Source of the DNA: DASWNP01 sp036399175
Lineage (GTDB): Bacteria > Acidobacteriota > Blastocatellia > Pyrinomonadales > Pyrinomonadaceae
NCBI GenBank assembly: GCA_036399175.1
Contig: DASWNP010000059.1
Span: 124,001 to 188,000, forward strand
Reading direction: 5' to 3'
Length of the DNA: 64,000 bases
Shown here: positions 1 through 9,700 of the stretch, in pieces
Layout: every line of letters starts with the position of its first letter
How positions within the stretch are numbered: position 1 is the stretch's first letter
Program-made: the position numbers and the translations under genes
Notes under the pieces: generated by a model
The model's input: only the letters and a program-made list of their open reading frames with translations
Databases searched by the model: none
Told to the model about the DNA's origin: nothing

Positions 1-2
1 CC

Positions 3-824
3 GGGAATCTTTTGGGGCGCGCGGCGTCGCTCATGCGCTGGGCGCGCGGGCGCGGCTTCAATCTGGCGGTCAGTCATAATTCTTACGCGCAGATTGCGGC
101 CTCGCGCGCTCTGGGTTTGCGCGCTGTGACGCTGATGGATTACGAGCACCAGCCCGCGAATCACTTGGCCTTCAGGCTGGCTTCGCGAGTGATTGTGCCG
201 CGCGTCTTTCCGGCTGAAGCGCTCAGGCGCTTCGGCGCGCGTGAGCGAAAGGTTCGGCGCTATGACGGCACGAAGGAGGACGTTTATCTCGCCGACTTCG
301 AGCCTGACCCGCGCTTCGCCGCGACGCTTCCTGAGCTTGGCATCACATCGGCGGACGTGCTCGTCGTCCTGCGTCCTCCGGCGCGCGACGCGCTCTATCA
401 TCGTTTCGAGAATGAATTGTTCGACGAGTTGATAGAACGCTTGACCGGGCGCGTCGATGTGAAGGTGATGCTGCTCGCGCGAAGCCACAAGCAGCGCGAA
501 GAGCTGGCCGCGCGCCACCCTTCGGAGCGTATCGTCTGGCCCCGCGTGGCATTAGACGGCGCGAATCTCATCGCCGCTTCAGACCTGCTCGTCAGCGCGG
601 GCGGCACTATGAACCGCGAGGCGGCGGCGCTCGGCATTCCCGCCGCCACCATCTACGCCGGACGCTGGGCGGCCATCGACGAAGAACTCGTCCGGCAGGG
701 ACGACTACTTCGCATCAACACGCGCGAAGACCTGCGCGCCCTTCGCATCGAGAAGAAACGCGCCGCGCGCCCGCGCCGCGCCGCGCACGTCCGCGCGCAG
801 GTGGCGGAATTGATACTACAGTGA
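3..824 (+). CDS. DUF354 family protein (5' end outside window)
   Basis: The frame is open from the left edge of the window, so the N-terminus is missing. About 270 residues are visible. I place it in the DUF354 family (glycosyltransferase-B-like fold, role not settled) from the segment TLMDYEHQPANHLAF near the N-terminal side and the motif SAGGTMNREAAALGIPA around residue 194. In that fold the second motif sits in the nucleotide-sugar-binding half. The C-terminal tail is Arg-rich. The gene lies directly upstream of a sugar-1-phosphate transferase and an O-antigen ligase, which fits a job in surface polysaccharide synthesis, but that is inferred from context. Its stop codon lies inside the first arm of hairpin 819-958. 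Confidence 0.75.
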   Translation, partial: GNLLGRAASLMRWARGRGFNLAVSHNSYAQIAASRALGLRAVTLMDYEHQPANHLAFRLASRVIVPRVFPAEALRRFGARERKVRRYDGTKEDVYLADFEPDPRFAATLPELGITSADVLVVLRPPARDALYHRFENELFDELIERLTGRVDVKVMLLARSHKQREELAARHPSERIVWPRVALDGANLIAASDLLVSAGGTMNREAAALGIPAATIYAGRWAAIDEELVRQGRLLRINTREDLRALRIEKKRAARPRRAAHVRAQVAELILQ

Positions 825-958
825 CGAGTGACGAGTTAACACCGGGTGAATAGTGAATGGTAAATGGTGAATAGATAAGAGCTGCTTTCGCCATTTACCA
901 TTTACCGTTTACCATTTACCATTCTTTCGTCTTGCTTGCCACTCGTCACTTGTCACTG
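819..958. repeat. Heptad hairpin 1, nested (families gtgacga and ggtaaat)
   Basis: The outer arms are 819-836 and 941-958, with unit gtgacga. The inner arms are built of tgaatgg/taaatgg units and pair with the accatttaccatttacc tract at 889-921. The apex is gataagagctgctttcg. The stop codon of the upstream gene (822-824) is inside arm 1. The hairpin fills almost the whole gap to the next start at 969. Confidence 0.85.
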
Positions 959-968
959 CTTTTAAGCC

Positions 969-2525
969 ATGCGAGCCGAACAAATCGATAAGGTGAGAAT
1001 CAGGGCTGAGGCGGTGCGCGCTCCGGCGCGTGCGCCGCAGTGGGCGATTCCGACGGTCAAGACCGGGCTCATCCTGATGGATGTCCTTGTCAGCCTGGGC
1101 GCTTTCGTGGCGGCGTTCTATCTGCGCGAGGGCGAGGCGGTGCTGAAGCGTGGGGTGGCGGGCAATCTCGCGTGGAGCGATTCGTTCGAGCCTTACGGCG
1201 TGCTGCTCGTCTTCGTGCTGCCGATTCGAGTACTCACGCACGTCTATTACGACCTCTATCGTTTGCGCGGCGAGTTCTCTTACGTGGACGACGCCGTGCG
1301 CGTCTTCAAGGCGACGGCGGTCTCTTCGCTGCTCATCGTGGCGGCGGCCTTCATGTATCGCGGCGGCTTCGAGTTTCGCGCCTTCTCCTACGCGCGCGTC
1401 GTCTTCCTGCTCGACTTCGCCTTCGCGCTCGTCGCCTTCGCCGTCCTGCGCCTCGCCGTGCGCGCCGCGCAGAGCCACGTCCGTCGGCGCGACGTGAATT
1501 TGATTCCGACTCTCGTCGTCGGGCGCGGGCACGAGGCCGCGCTGTGCGTCCGGGAGATGCGCGAGCGGCGCGAGCTTGGCTACCGCGTCATCGGCATCGT
1601 GGAGAACGGCGCGCTGGGTGCGGACGTGCCGGAGACGTTCGAGGGCGTGCCCGTCGTCGGCGACATCAAGCGTCTGCCGGAGACGATTCGAGAGACCGGC
1701 GCGAACGAGGTCATCATCACCGACCCGAGCGTGTCGGGCGACGTGCTCTTCGACGTGATGATGCGCGTCGGGCGAAGGCGCGGAGTGGAGTTTCGCATCG
1801 CGCCGAGTTTGTTCAACTGCCTGCCGCGCAAGACAGAGATTGACCAAATCGGGCAGCTTCCGATGATAACGCTCTTTCGTGAGCCGCTCTCGGATGCGGC
1901 GCGCATCGTCAAGCGCGGCTTCGACCTCCTTATCGCCTCGACGACGCTGCTCGCGCTCTCGCCGCTCTGGCTCATCATCGCCGCGCTCGTCAAGCTCGAC
2001 TCGCGCGGCCCCGTCTTCTACAGGCAGGAACGCGTCGGCATGGACGGTCGCATCTTTCTGCTCTTCAAGTTCCGAACCATGCGCGCCGGCTCTGATGACG
2101 CCCTGCATCGAGACTTTCAGCGCAAGTACATCGCGGGACAGCCCGACTCGAATCTCGGCGACTCCGAGCGCCCCGTCTACAAGCTGCACACAGACCCGCG
2201 CATCACTCGCACGGGAAGCTGGCTGCGACGGCTCAGTCTCGACGAGCTGCCGCAGCTCTTCAACGTGCTGCGCGGCGACATGAGCATCGTCGGCCCGCGC
2301 CCTCCCATCTCCTACGAGGTGGAAGCCTACGAACTCTGGCATCGCCGACGCCTCGACATGAAGCCCGGCGTCACGGGGCTCTGGCAGGTGTCGGGTCGCA
2401 ACCGCCTCTCCTTCGAGGAGATGGTGCGCCTCGACCTCTACTACATCGAAAACTGGTCGCTCCTGCTCGACCTCCGCATCATTCTCAAAACGCTGCCCGT
2501 CATGCTGCGCGGCGATGCATACTGA
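969..2525 (+). CDS. Polyprenyl-phosphate hexose-1-phosphate transferase (WcaJ/WbaP type)
   Basis: A 518-residue exopolysaccharide polyprenyl glycosylphosphotransferase. It should move a sugar-1-phosphate from a nucleotide sugar to undecaprenyl phosphate, the first membrane step of polysaccharide repeat-unit assembly. The N-terminal half holds several membrane segments and a Rossmann-like CoA-binding-type domain (TLVVGRGHEAALCVREMRE, about residues 178-196). The C-terminal third is the bacterial sugar transferase domain, with KFRTMRAGSD, DELPQLFNVLRGDMSIVGPR, GLWQVSGRN and DLYYIENWSL in the expected order. Its length is typical of the family. It sits between a DUF354 protein and an O-antigen ligase/polymerase, which supports a polysaccharide locus. 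The sugar specificity cannot be read from sequence. Confidence 0.92.
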   Translation: MRAEQIDKVRIRAEAVRAPARAPQWAIPTVKTGLILMDVLVSLGAFVAAFYLREGEAVLKRGVAGNLAWSDSFEPYGVLLVFVLPIRVLTHVYYDLYRLRGEFSYVDDAVRVFKATAVSSLLIVAAAFMYRGGFEFRAFSYARVVFLLDFAFALVAFAVLRLAVRAAQSHVRRRDVNLIPTLVVGRGHEAALCVREMRERRELGYRVIGIVENGALGADVPETFEGVPVVGDIKRLPETIRETGANEVIITDPSVSGDVLFDVMMRVGRRRGVEFRIAPSLFNCLPRKTEIDQIGQLPMITLFREPLSDAARIVKRGFDLLIASTTLLALSPLWLIIAALVKLDSRGPVFYRQERVGMDGRIFLLFKFRTMRAGSDDALHRDFQRKYIAGQPDSNLGDSERPVYKLHTDPRITRTGSWLRRLSLDELPQLFNVLRGDMSIVGPRPPISYEVEAYELWHRRRLDMKPGVTGLWQVSGRNRLSFEEMVRLDLYYIENWSLLLDLRIILKTLPVMLRGDAY

Positions 2526-2530
2526 AAAGC

Positions 2531-2606
2531 CGTAAATCGTAAATCGTAAATGGTAAATAGAAAGAACAGGTTTTAACTATTTACGATTTCCGATTCACGA
2601 TTTACG
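2531..2606. repeat. Heptad hairpin 2 (unit cgtaaat)
   Basis: Arm 1 is 2531-2560 and arm 2 is 2577-2606. The arms are near-perfect 30-base complements made of cgtaaat/ggtaaat units. The 16-base apex is aaagaacaggttttaa. The hairpin starts 5 bases after the stop codon at 2525 and ends 7 bases before the next ATG at 2614. Confidence 0.9.
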
Positions 2607-2613
2607 AATAGAA

Positions 2614-4158
2614 ATGGTTTCATCTGCGACCGATTATGCTGGGGAGGCTGGCGCTGAGGCGTCGAGCGGGGGGCGGGCGCTGGCGGCCATTTGGCTGGAG
2701 CGGGGGCTTCTGGGATGCCTGTTCCTTCTGGCTTTCTCTGCGCCGATTTCGATTGCGGGGACGCAGGGCGCCTGGCTCGGCGGGATGCTTTTGTGGGCGG
2801 CGCGTCTGTTCGTGAAGCCGCGCCCGGCTCTGCATCGTACGCCGGTTGACTACGCGCTCCTGGGCTTCTTCATCCTGACCTTCGTCTCCACGCTCTTTTC
2901 TTACGACCCTGACGTTTCAATCGGCAAGCTGCGGGCGGCGAGCCTGTTTACCATCGTCTATCTGGTGGCCGAAAACGTCGCTTCGCGCCGGGTGTTGCGC
3001 GCGCTGGCGCTGGTGCTGCTGGCTTCGTGCACGATTAGCGTGCTCTATACGTTTGCCGGGCGGGCGCTGGGGCGCGGCGTGAAGGTCGAGGAGATGCGTT
3101 GGGACAGCCCTCTGGGGCAGGCGGGCGTCGGGAACGGCGATACGATTCTGGCGTTGGACGGCGAAGCGGTCGGCGACCTTGAGCAGTTGGAGAAGGCGCT
3201 CGTGGGCGCGGCTGCGGAAGGCCGCTCGGCGCGGCTGCGCGTCTATCACTTCGAGCAGTTGCTCGATTTGGAAGTTCTGGGCGAGCAGTTGTTAGAAGGG
3301 GCGACGCCGGAGGCGCGGCTCGGCGTCGGTCGTTGGTCGCCCGGGCGCGACGAGCGGGCGACGGGTTTTTACGGTCAATACCAGACCTATTCGGAAGTGC
3401 TACAACTAATCGGCTCGCTGGCGGTCGGGATGCTCGTCGCGCTCGGGCGCAAACGTAGCTGGTGGGGCGCTCTGGTGGCGGCAATCATCGCGGGCATCAG
3501 CGCCGCTTTGATTATGACGGTGACACGCGCATCGTGGCTCGGCCTGCTGGTGTCGGTCATTGTCATCGTGCTGGCGGGCGCGGCGAGTCGGCGTCTGATT
3601 TTGATAACGGCGTGCGTCGCCGTACCGCTCGTGCTGGCGGGTCTGCTGGTCTTGCAGCAGAAGCGCAGGGTCGGCTTCCTCGACTCCCGCGACGCCTCGA
3701 CCACCTGGCGGCTCGTCGTCTGGCGCGAAGGCTTGAACGTGCTCGTCAGTCGGCCTCGACACCTGCTCGTCGGCGTCGGCATGGATTCGCTCAAGAGGCG
3801 CTGGCGCGAGTGGCAGATGTTCGACCGGGGTCGGCGTCCCTGGGGACATCTACACTCGACGCCCCTGCAACTCGCCTTCGAGCGAGGGGTGCCGACGCTT
3901 CTCTGCTGGCTCGCGCTCTGCGCTCTCTACGCGCGCATGCTCTGGCGACTGGCGCGTAAGTCGCGCGTGCGCGACTCTGTAGAGCGCGGCCTCGTGCTCG
4001 GCGCTCTGGGCGGCCTCATAGGCTTTCTCGTCAGCGGACTCGTCCATTACAACTTCGGCGACTCGGAGGTCGTCATGGTCTTCTATCTCATCATGGGACT
4101 GGCGCTCGCCATCGAAAGGCTTGCGCGCGAGGGCGAAAGCAAAGAGGCGACGAGCTAG
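2614..4158 (+). CDS. O-antigen ligase/polymerase family protein with inserted PDZ-like domain
   Basis: A 514-residue polytopic membrane protein of the Wzy/WaaL (O-antigen ligase) superfamily. Hydrophobic helices run through residues about 32-150 and 262-345 and again near the C-terminus. The usual large periplasmic loop with TTWRLVVWREGLNVL and WGHLHSTPLQLAFERGVP is present at about residues 365-430. It probably polymerises or ligates lipid-linked glycans made by the upstream transferase. An insertion at residues about 155-222 looks like a PDZ fold (VEEMRWDSPLGQAGVGNGD, then ILALDGEAVGDLEQLEKAL). It lies after a membrane helix and so probably in the periplasm. That insertion is not part of the usual family architecture as I know it. 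Confidence 0.85.
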   Translation: MVSSATDYAGEAGAEASSGGRALAAIWLERGLLGCLFLLAFSAPISIAGTQGAWLGGMLLWAARLFVKPRPALHRTPVDYALLGFFILTFVSTLFSYDPDVSIGKLRAASLFTIVYLVAENVASRRVLRALALVLLASCTISVLYTFAGRALGRGVKVEEMRWDSPLGQAGVGNGDTILALDGEAVGDLEQLEKALVGAAAEGRSARLRVYHFEQLLDLEVLGEQLLEGATPEARLGVGRWSPGRDERATGFYGQYQTYSEVLQLIGSLAVGMLVALGRKRSWWGALVAAIIAGISAALIMTVTRASWLGLLVSVIVIVLAGAASRRLILITACVAVPLVLAGLLVLQQKRRVGFLDSRDASTTWRLVVWREGLNVLVSRPRHLLVGVGMDSLKRRWREWQMFDRGRRPWGHLHSTPLQLAFERGVPTLLCWLALCALYARMLWRLARKSRVRDSVERGLVLGALGGLIGFLVSGLVHYNFGDSEVVMVFYLIMGLALAIERLAREGESKEATS

Positions 4159-4239
4159 ACGGAAGGGAGCTTGCGCTTCGGGCGCGGGGTGGGCTCAAGC
4201 CATCTGTGTGAAAGGCTGTATGAAAGGAATTTGAAAAGT

Positions 4240-4806
4240 ATGCTGAAAAAACTTGCCGGAGTCGCGGCCTTTTTAGTGGGGCTGGCGGTGGCAATCGCGG
4301 TCACTAAATTCTACGCGCCGAGTCCGAGCCCGCCGCCGCCTCAGCCGCCTCAGCCGCCCGTCGTTGCCGACGTGCCGCCGCCTACGCCGCCTGCGCCCGT
4401 GCAGATGGAAGAGCCGCCCTTCTCCTACAAGGCGCAGCTCGTCACGCTCGATTTTGCGAGCGCGAAGACGCATACGAGGCTCGCCCTCGAAGCGTCGCCG
4501 ACCGGAAGCGCGCCGGAGCGAATCTGGGTGTGGACTTATTTCTTCGTGCCGGGCGAGCAGAAGATTTGGGCGGGCGAGCCGGTCGAGATAAAGAGGCCGT
4601 TTGCGGGCGGCAGTCGAGCCAGCATCGTCGCCTCCGCCGACTGCAACTGGTGCGGCGACGCGCGTGCGCCGGAAGCGGGCTACTACGCGCGCATCCACGT
4701 CTCGAGCGAATCGGCGCAGGCCGCGCGCCCCGCGTCCGAAGAGATAAACTACAGCATCAAGACCGCCGTGCCCGTAGTCGTCGAGGGCAAGCGACAAAGA
4801 AATTAA
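4240..4806 (+). CDS. Single-pass membrane protein with proline-rich linker, function unknown
   Basis: I chose the ATG at 4240 because it puts a clean N-terminal membrane segment (LAGVAAFLVGLAVAIAV) at the start and follows an aaagga sequence. The result is 188 residues. After the helix come a Pro-rich linker (residues about 29-56) and an extracytoplasmic domain of about 130 residues with FSYKAQLVTLDF, VWTYFFVPGEQKIW and a CNWCG pair of cysteines. I do not recognise the domain. The frame is also open upstream to 4171, which would add 23 polar residues. It may be the last gene of the polysaccharide locus or independent. Its stop codon is inside hairpin 4803-4935. Confidence 0.6.
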   Translation: MLKKLAGVAAFLVGLAVAIAVTKFYAPSPSPPPPQPPQPPVVADVPPPTPPAPVQMEEPPFSYKAQLVTLDFASAKTHTRLALEASPTGSAPERIWVWTYFFVPGEQKIWAGEPVEIKRPFAGGSRASIVASADCNWCGDARAPEAGYYARIHVSSESAQAARPASEEINYSIKTAVPVVVEGKRQRN

Positions 4807-4935
4807 CAGGGATGAAAAGAAATGATGAATGCGGAATGCGGAATGATGAATTAAAGAAGAATTGCTTTCTGCTTTTCATTCCGCATTCATCATTCCTAAT
4901 TCATCATTTCTCTTTATCCTGTCCATCCCTGTTAA
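4803..4935. repeat. Nested hairpin 3 (9-mer outer arms, heptad gatgaat/gcggaat inner arms)
   Basis: The outer arms are ttaacagggat (4803-4813) and its complement at 4925-4935. The inner arms carry gatgaat/gcggaat units at 4822-4851 and 4878-4911. The apex is A-rich then T-rich (aaagaagaattgctttctgc). The stop codon of the upstream gene (4804-4806) is in the outer arm. It has the same composite design as 52017-52165. Confidence 0.88.
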
Positions 4936-5021
4936 TTTTCTGCAAGATTTGCGCGCGTGTCTCATTCAAGAGAGCGTAAGGATTCGGAAAACAGTTTGCG
5001 GATGGATGGAGGAAAAATCAG

Positions 5022-6716
5022 ATGAGGCACGAGGAAGAGTTCGGTTCGGGTTCAAAACGTCGCGGCGCGCGGCAATATTTGGGCGCGGGCGGCGGAGGCA
5101 AGCGGCGTCTGACGCTGACGCTGATGTTGGTCTGCTCTCTCGTCGCGTCTGCCTGCACTTCGGCCAGTCGCGAGCCGCAACAGGACGCACAACAGCCCAT
5201 CGCCGGGAAGAACCCCGCCTATACGACCGGCGCGGCGAACGCGAACATGTCTTCCGGCACGCTCGGGCGTATCAGCCGGGAAGAACAGTCGGACACGGAA
5301 GCCTACAGCCGGATTGAAGAGAACCCTTTCTTTGAAGTCGCGCGAGCGCCGCTCTCGACCTTCTCCATCGACGTTGATACGGCCTCTTACAGCAACATGC
5401 GCCGCTTCATCCGCGAAGGGCGACTGCCGCCAAAGGATGCCGTCCGCATCGAAGAGCTAATCAACTATTTCCCGTACGAATACCCGCAGCCCGCGGGCAG
5501 CGCGCCCTTCTCCGTGACGGCGGAAGTGGCCGAGTGTCCCTGGAACAACGCGCACCGGCTCGTCCACATCGGCCTGCAAGGTAAGCGCATCGAGCTTCAG
5601 AACGTGCCACCCGCCAACCTCGTCTTTCTGCTCGACGTGTCGGGCTCGATGAACGACCCGAACAAGCTGCCGCTTCTGAAATCCGCGCTCGCCATGCTGG
5701 TCGAGCAGTTGAGGCCGAACGACCGCGTCGCCATCGTCGTCTACGCGGGTTCGAGCGGGCTCGTGCTTCCGTCTACGCCCGGCAGCCGCAGCACGGAGAT
5801 TCTGGCCGCGCTCGATAACCTACAGGCTGGCGGCTCGACCAACGGCGGCGAAGGCATCCGCCTCGCCTACCGCGTCGCGCAGGAGAATTTCATACAGGGC
5901 GGAACCAACCGCGTCATCCTCGCCACCGACGGCGACTTCAACGTCGGCACGACGAGCGAGGGCGAGCTTGTCGGCCTGATAGAAGAGAAACGCCAGAGCG
6001 GCGTCTTTCTCTCCGTGCTCGGCTTCGGCACGGGCAACCTCAAAGACTCGACGATGGAAAAACTGGCCGACAAGGGAAACGGCCATTACGCCTACATCGA
6101 CTCGATGGCCGAAGCGCGCAAAGTGCTCGGCGGCGAGCTCGGCGGCTCCATCGCCACGATTGCAAAGGACGTGAAGATTCAGGTCGAGTTCAACCCGAAG
6201 CAGGTCGCGGGCTATCGTCTCATCGGCTACGAAAACCGTCTGCTCCACGACCGCGACTTCAACGACGATACGAAGGACGCGGGCGAAATCGGCGCAGGCC
6301 ACAGCGTCACGGCTCTCTATGAAATCGTGCCCGCCGGTCAGAAGGTGGAAGGCACGAACATCGATGCTCTGAAATATCAGCAGCAGGAGCCGCTCTCGCC
6401 CTCGAATGCCGCCGATAGCCGCGAGATGATGACCGTCAAGCTACGCTACAAAGAGCCGAGCGCCGACGAGAGCAAGCTGTTGAGCGTCGGCGTCGCCGAC
6501 GGAGGCGGCGCTCTTCAGAACGCTTCCGACAATTTCAAATTCTCTTCGGCGGTCGCGGGCTTCGGCATGCTCCTGCGCGACTCGAAACACAAAGGCAGCG
6601 CCAGCTACGAACGCGTCCTCCAGCTCGCACGCGCCTCCACCGGCACAGACCTGCACGGCTACCGCTCCGAGTTCGTCCAACTCGTCGAGTCGGCTAAGAG
6701 ACTCTCGATGCAGTAG
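5022..6716 (+). CDS. VWA-domain lipoprotein, YfbK-like
   Basis: A 564-residue protein with a lipobox (LVASAC, Cys45), so probably an outer- or inner-membrane lipoprotein after cleavage. The central von Willebrand factor A domain has the MIDAS motif DVSGS at residues about 205-209. The region before it (FSIDVDTASYSNMRRFI and EELINYFPYEYPQP) and the C-terminal beta-rich half (YRLIGYENRLL, VTVKLRYKEP-like segment) match the YfbK/DUF3520 architecture. Length and domain order are normal for that family, whose biological role is poorly known; a metal-dependent adhesion or scaffold function is usual for VWA domains. Start: ggaggaaaaatcagATG gives a strong ribosome-binding site. Confidence 0.88.
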   Translation: MRHEEEFGSGSKRRGARQYLGAGGGGKRRLTLTLMLVCSLVASACTSASREPQQDAQQPIAGKNPAYTTGAANANMSSGTLGRISREEQSDTEAYSRIEENPFFEVARAPLSTFSIDVDTASYSNMRRFIREGRLPPKDAVRIEELINYFPYEYPQPAGSAPFSVTAEVAECPWNNAHRLVHIGLQGKRIELQNVPPANLVFLLDVSGSMNDPNKLPLLKSALAMLVEQLRPNDRVAIVVYAGSSGLVLPSTPGSRSTEILAALDNLQAGGSTNGGEGIRLAYRVAQENFIQGGTNRVILATDGDFNVGTTSEGELVGLIEEKRQSGVFLSVLGFGTGNLKDSTMEKLADKGNGHYAYIDSMAEARKVLGGELGGSIATIAKDVKIQVEFNPKQVAGYRLIGYENRLLHDRDFNDDTKDAGEIGAGHSVTALYEIVPAGQKVEGTNIDALKYQQQEPLSPSNAADSREMMTVKLRYKEPSADESKLLSVGVADGGGALQNASDNFKFSSAVAGFGMLLRDSKHKGSASYERVLQLARASTGTDLHGYRSEFVQLVESAKRLSMQ

Positions 6717-6787
6717 GGCGATTTAGATGTAAAGAAGGTTAAGCAATTCAAGAGAAGACGGGAGACCTGGCCTCGAACGAAACCCAG

Positions 6788-9700
6788 ATGCCTAAACGTC
6801 TGAACACTGGTCAGGATGTCGGCGAAGAGCCGCGCGCAGAAGGGAGGGCGGGCGCGGAGAGGTCTGCGCCGCCGGGGCGGGGGCGCAACGGCGTCGGCGT
6901 CGAGCGACGCAGCGTCGGCACTTCGGGCGACAAGCTTTTAGGCGAGCTTGAAGAAGTACAGCTTCTGCTCGACCAGGGAATTTCGAGCGAAGCGGAATCA
7001 AGGCTCAGGTCGATTATCGAGCGCGCGGGCTACAACGCGTCGATTCTCGCACAGGCGCGCTGCTCGCTCTCTCTGGCTCTCGAATCGCGCGGCCACTACC
7101 GCGAGTCGCTCGAAACCGTCGAGATGTACGAGTCGTCCGAAGGGCGCGAGGGGCTCGACACAGAGACGATGGTGCAGGTTCGCGTCCGCGTCGGCCTCGC
7201 CTACAACTATCTCGGCGATTATCCGAAGGCCATCGCGCTTCTCAACGCGACGCTGCGCGAAGACGCCGAGAGCGCCTCCGACGTGCAGAAGGGCGCTATC
7301 TACATCGCGCTGGCGCGCGTCTATCGAAGCATCAGCGAATACCCGATTGCGCGCGATTACGCGCAGAAGGCGCTGGAGTACTACCGCAACACGGGCGACT
7401 GGCGCGGCCTCGTCGAAGTCTACGTCGGCCTCGCGCTGGCCGACATGGGCGAGGGGCGCTACGAGGAATCAATCAGCAACGGCGAGCAGGCCATCAAGCT
7501 TATCGGCGAGCATCCGGCCTCGCAGACGCTCGGAAAAATCTACGGCAACATGGCCGGCGCATGCTGGTTTCTCCGACGCCCGCACGACGGCATCCGGTAT
7601 CTCCAGAAAGCGGTCGATTACTACGAGCGCACCGAGCACAAGGTCAACGCCGCGCTCGGCTACAACAATCTCGGCATCAACCTCACTCTCGTCGGCGAAT
7701 GGGACAGAGCGCAGGAGGCTCTGAAGCGCGCCCTTGAGTTCGCCTTCGAGATAGACGAGCACGGCGCGCAGGTCTCCATCATCCTCGATTCGCTCGGCGA
7801 GCTGCGAATGCTGCGCGGCGAGCTGGAAGAGGCGCGCAACCTGCTCGAACGCTCAGTCCGTCTCGCCTCGACCATCGGCAACAAGTGGTACACCGCACAG
7901 TCGATGCGCACGCTCGGTCGTTGCCTGCTGGCGTTGGACGCGCCTGACGAGGCGCTCGACAAAGGGCGGGAGGCTCTCGCTCTCGCAGAGCGCATCGGCG
8001 ACCGGCAGGCCATCTGCGAGTCGCTTCTGCTGCTCGCCGAAGCTCACGTCCGTCTCGGCGACATGGAGACCTGCGCCGCCAATCTTCAGGAGGTCTCGGA
8101 CGAAACGACCGACTCGGTGGCCGACCTGCCCATCGCCGGAGCGGCGCAGCGCATTCAAGGTCTGCTCGCCCTCGCACAGAACAACCTGCCCATCGCCGCG
8201 CACCACTTCGGACGCAGCATCTCCATCTTCGAGCTGCTCGACGACCGCTACCGCAGCGCGCTCGCACACTACGAGTTGGGACGCGCCTACGCGAGCTTAC
8301 AGCCGCAGCGCGCCGTCGAGCCGCTCGCGCACGCCGCGCAGATATTCCGCCAGCTCGGCGCGCGCGTCGATTTGGCGCGCACCGAGCAGGCTCTCGCCGC
8401 GCTCGAACGCAGAGGCCGCGCCCCTCAGCAGCTCAAAACTCCGACCGATTCTCCGCGACTGCTCACGCTCCGGCTGGCCGAGGCCGTCGCCTCGCGCGAG
8501 CTTCTGCTAAGAGAGCTGGCCGCCCTGATTCAACAGGAGGCAAAGGCAAGGCGCGTGCTCGTCGTCGAGCGCGGGGACGAGGACGAGCGACATCATTCGG
8601 TCGTCGCGCTCGGCTTAACGAACGCCGACGCGGAACGCATCCTCAAGGCGCTCGACGACGCCAAAACCGACGAGCAGACCGAACAACTCGCCTCGGAGCA
8701 CGACGCCGCCATCATCCCTCTGCGCGTCAAGCAGGCCGCGCCCGCGACGCTTTTCGTCTCGCCGCGCTCTGCGATTCTCCTCGACGGAGAGAACGCCTTC
8801 GAGCATCTCGTCCGCATCGCCGAGATGGGGCTCGACCTCTGCGACTTCCGCGAGCGAGCGCGCACAGGCCGTCACGGACTGAGCCCCTCGCCGCACACTT
8901 CGCAAAGCATCATGCCCGGCTTCATTCATTCCAGCCCGGCCATGACCCGCCTCGTCGATGAGATGCACAAGATTCGTTCCTCCGACGTGACCGTGCTCAT
9001 CACGGGCGAATCCGGCACGGGCAAGGAACTCGTCGCACGCGCCGTCCACGCGCTCTCTTCGCGCCACTCGAAAATCTTCGTCCCCTTCAACTGCACCGCC
9101 GTTCCCAAAGAGCTGTCCGAAAGCTACCTCTTCGGCTATCGCAAGGGAGCCTTCACCGGGGCTGTCGCCGACGCTCCCGGCATGATTCGCACCGCCGCCG
9201 GAGGCACGCTCTTTCTAGACGAAATCGGCGACCTTCCCCTTGATTTGCAGCCCAAGCTCCTGCGCTTCCTTCAGGAAGGCGAGATTCAACCGCTCGGCGA
9301 GCAGCGTCCCATCGAAGTCGATGTCCGCATCATCGCTGCGACTAACTCCGACCTCGAAAAGATGGTCGAAGAAGGACGCTTCCGCGAAGACCTCTACTAT
9401 CGCTTAAACGTCATCCGCCTGCGCGTGCCCCCTCTGCGCGAGCGTCGCTCCGAAATCTCGACCATCGTCAACTACTACGTCAACCACTACTCGGCGAAGT
9501 TCGGCAGGCGCGACATACAGATTACGCCGCAGGCGGTTGACCTCCTGATGGTCAGCGATTGGCCGGGCAACGTCCGACAGCTCTGCAACGAGCTACAGAG
9601 AGTCGTCGCACGCGCCGAAGACGGCACGCTCATCACGCCCGAACATCTCTCGCCCGAGCTGACGCGCACCGCCGCGCAGCCCATGCTACACGCTCAGAAC

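Noticed and set aside
909..2342. Long minus-strand open frame (477 codons) opposite the sugar transferase
   Set aside because: Antisense shadow of a real gene in GC-rich DNA; composition is Arg/Asp/Ala/His-rich with no motif, while the plus strand has a full conserved domain.
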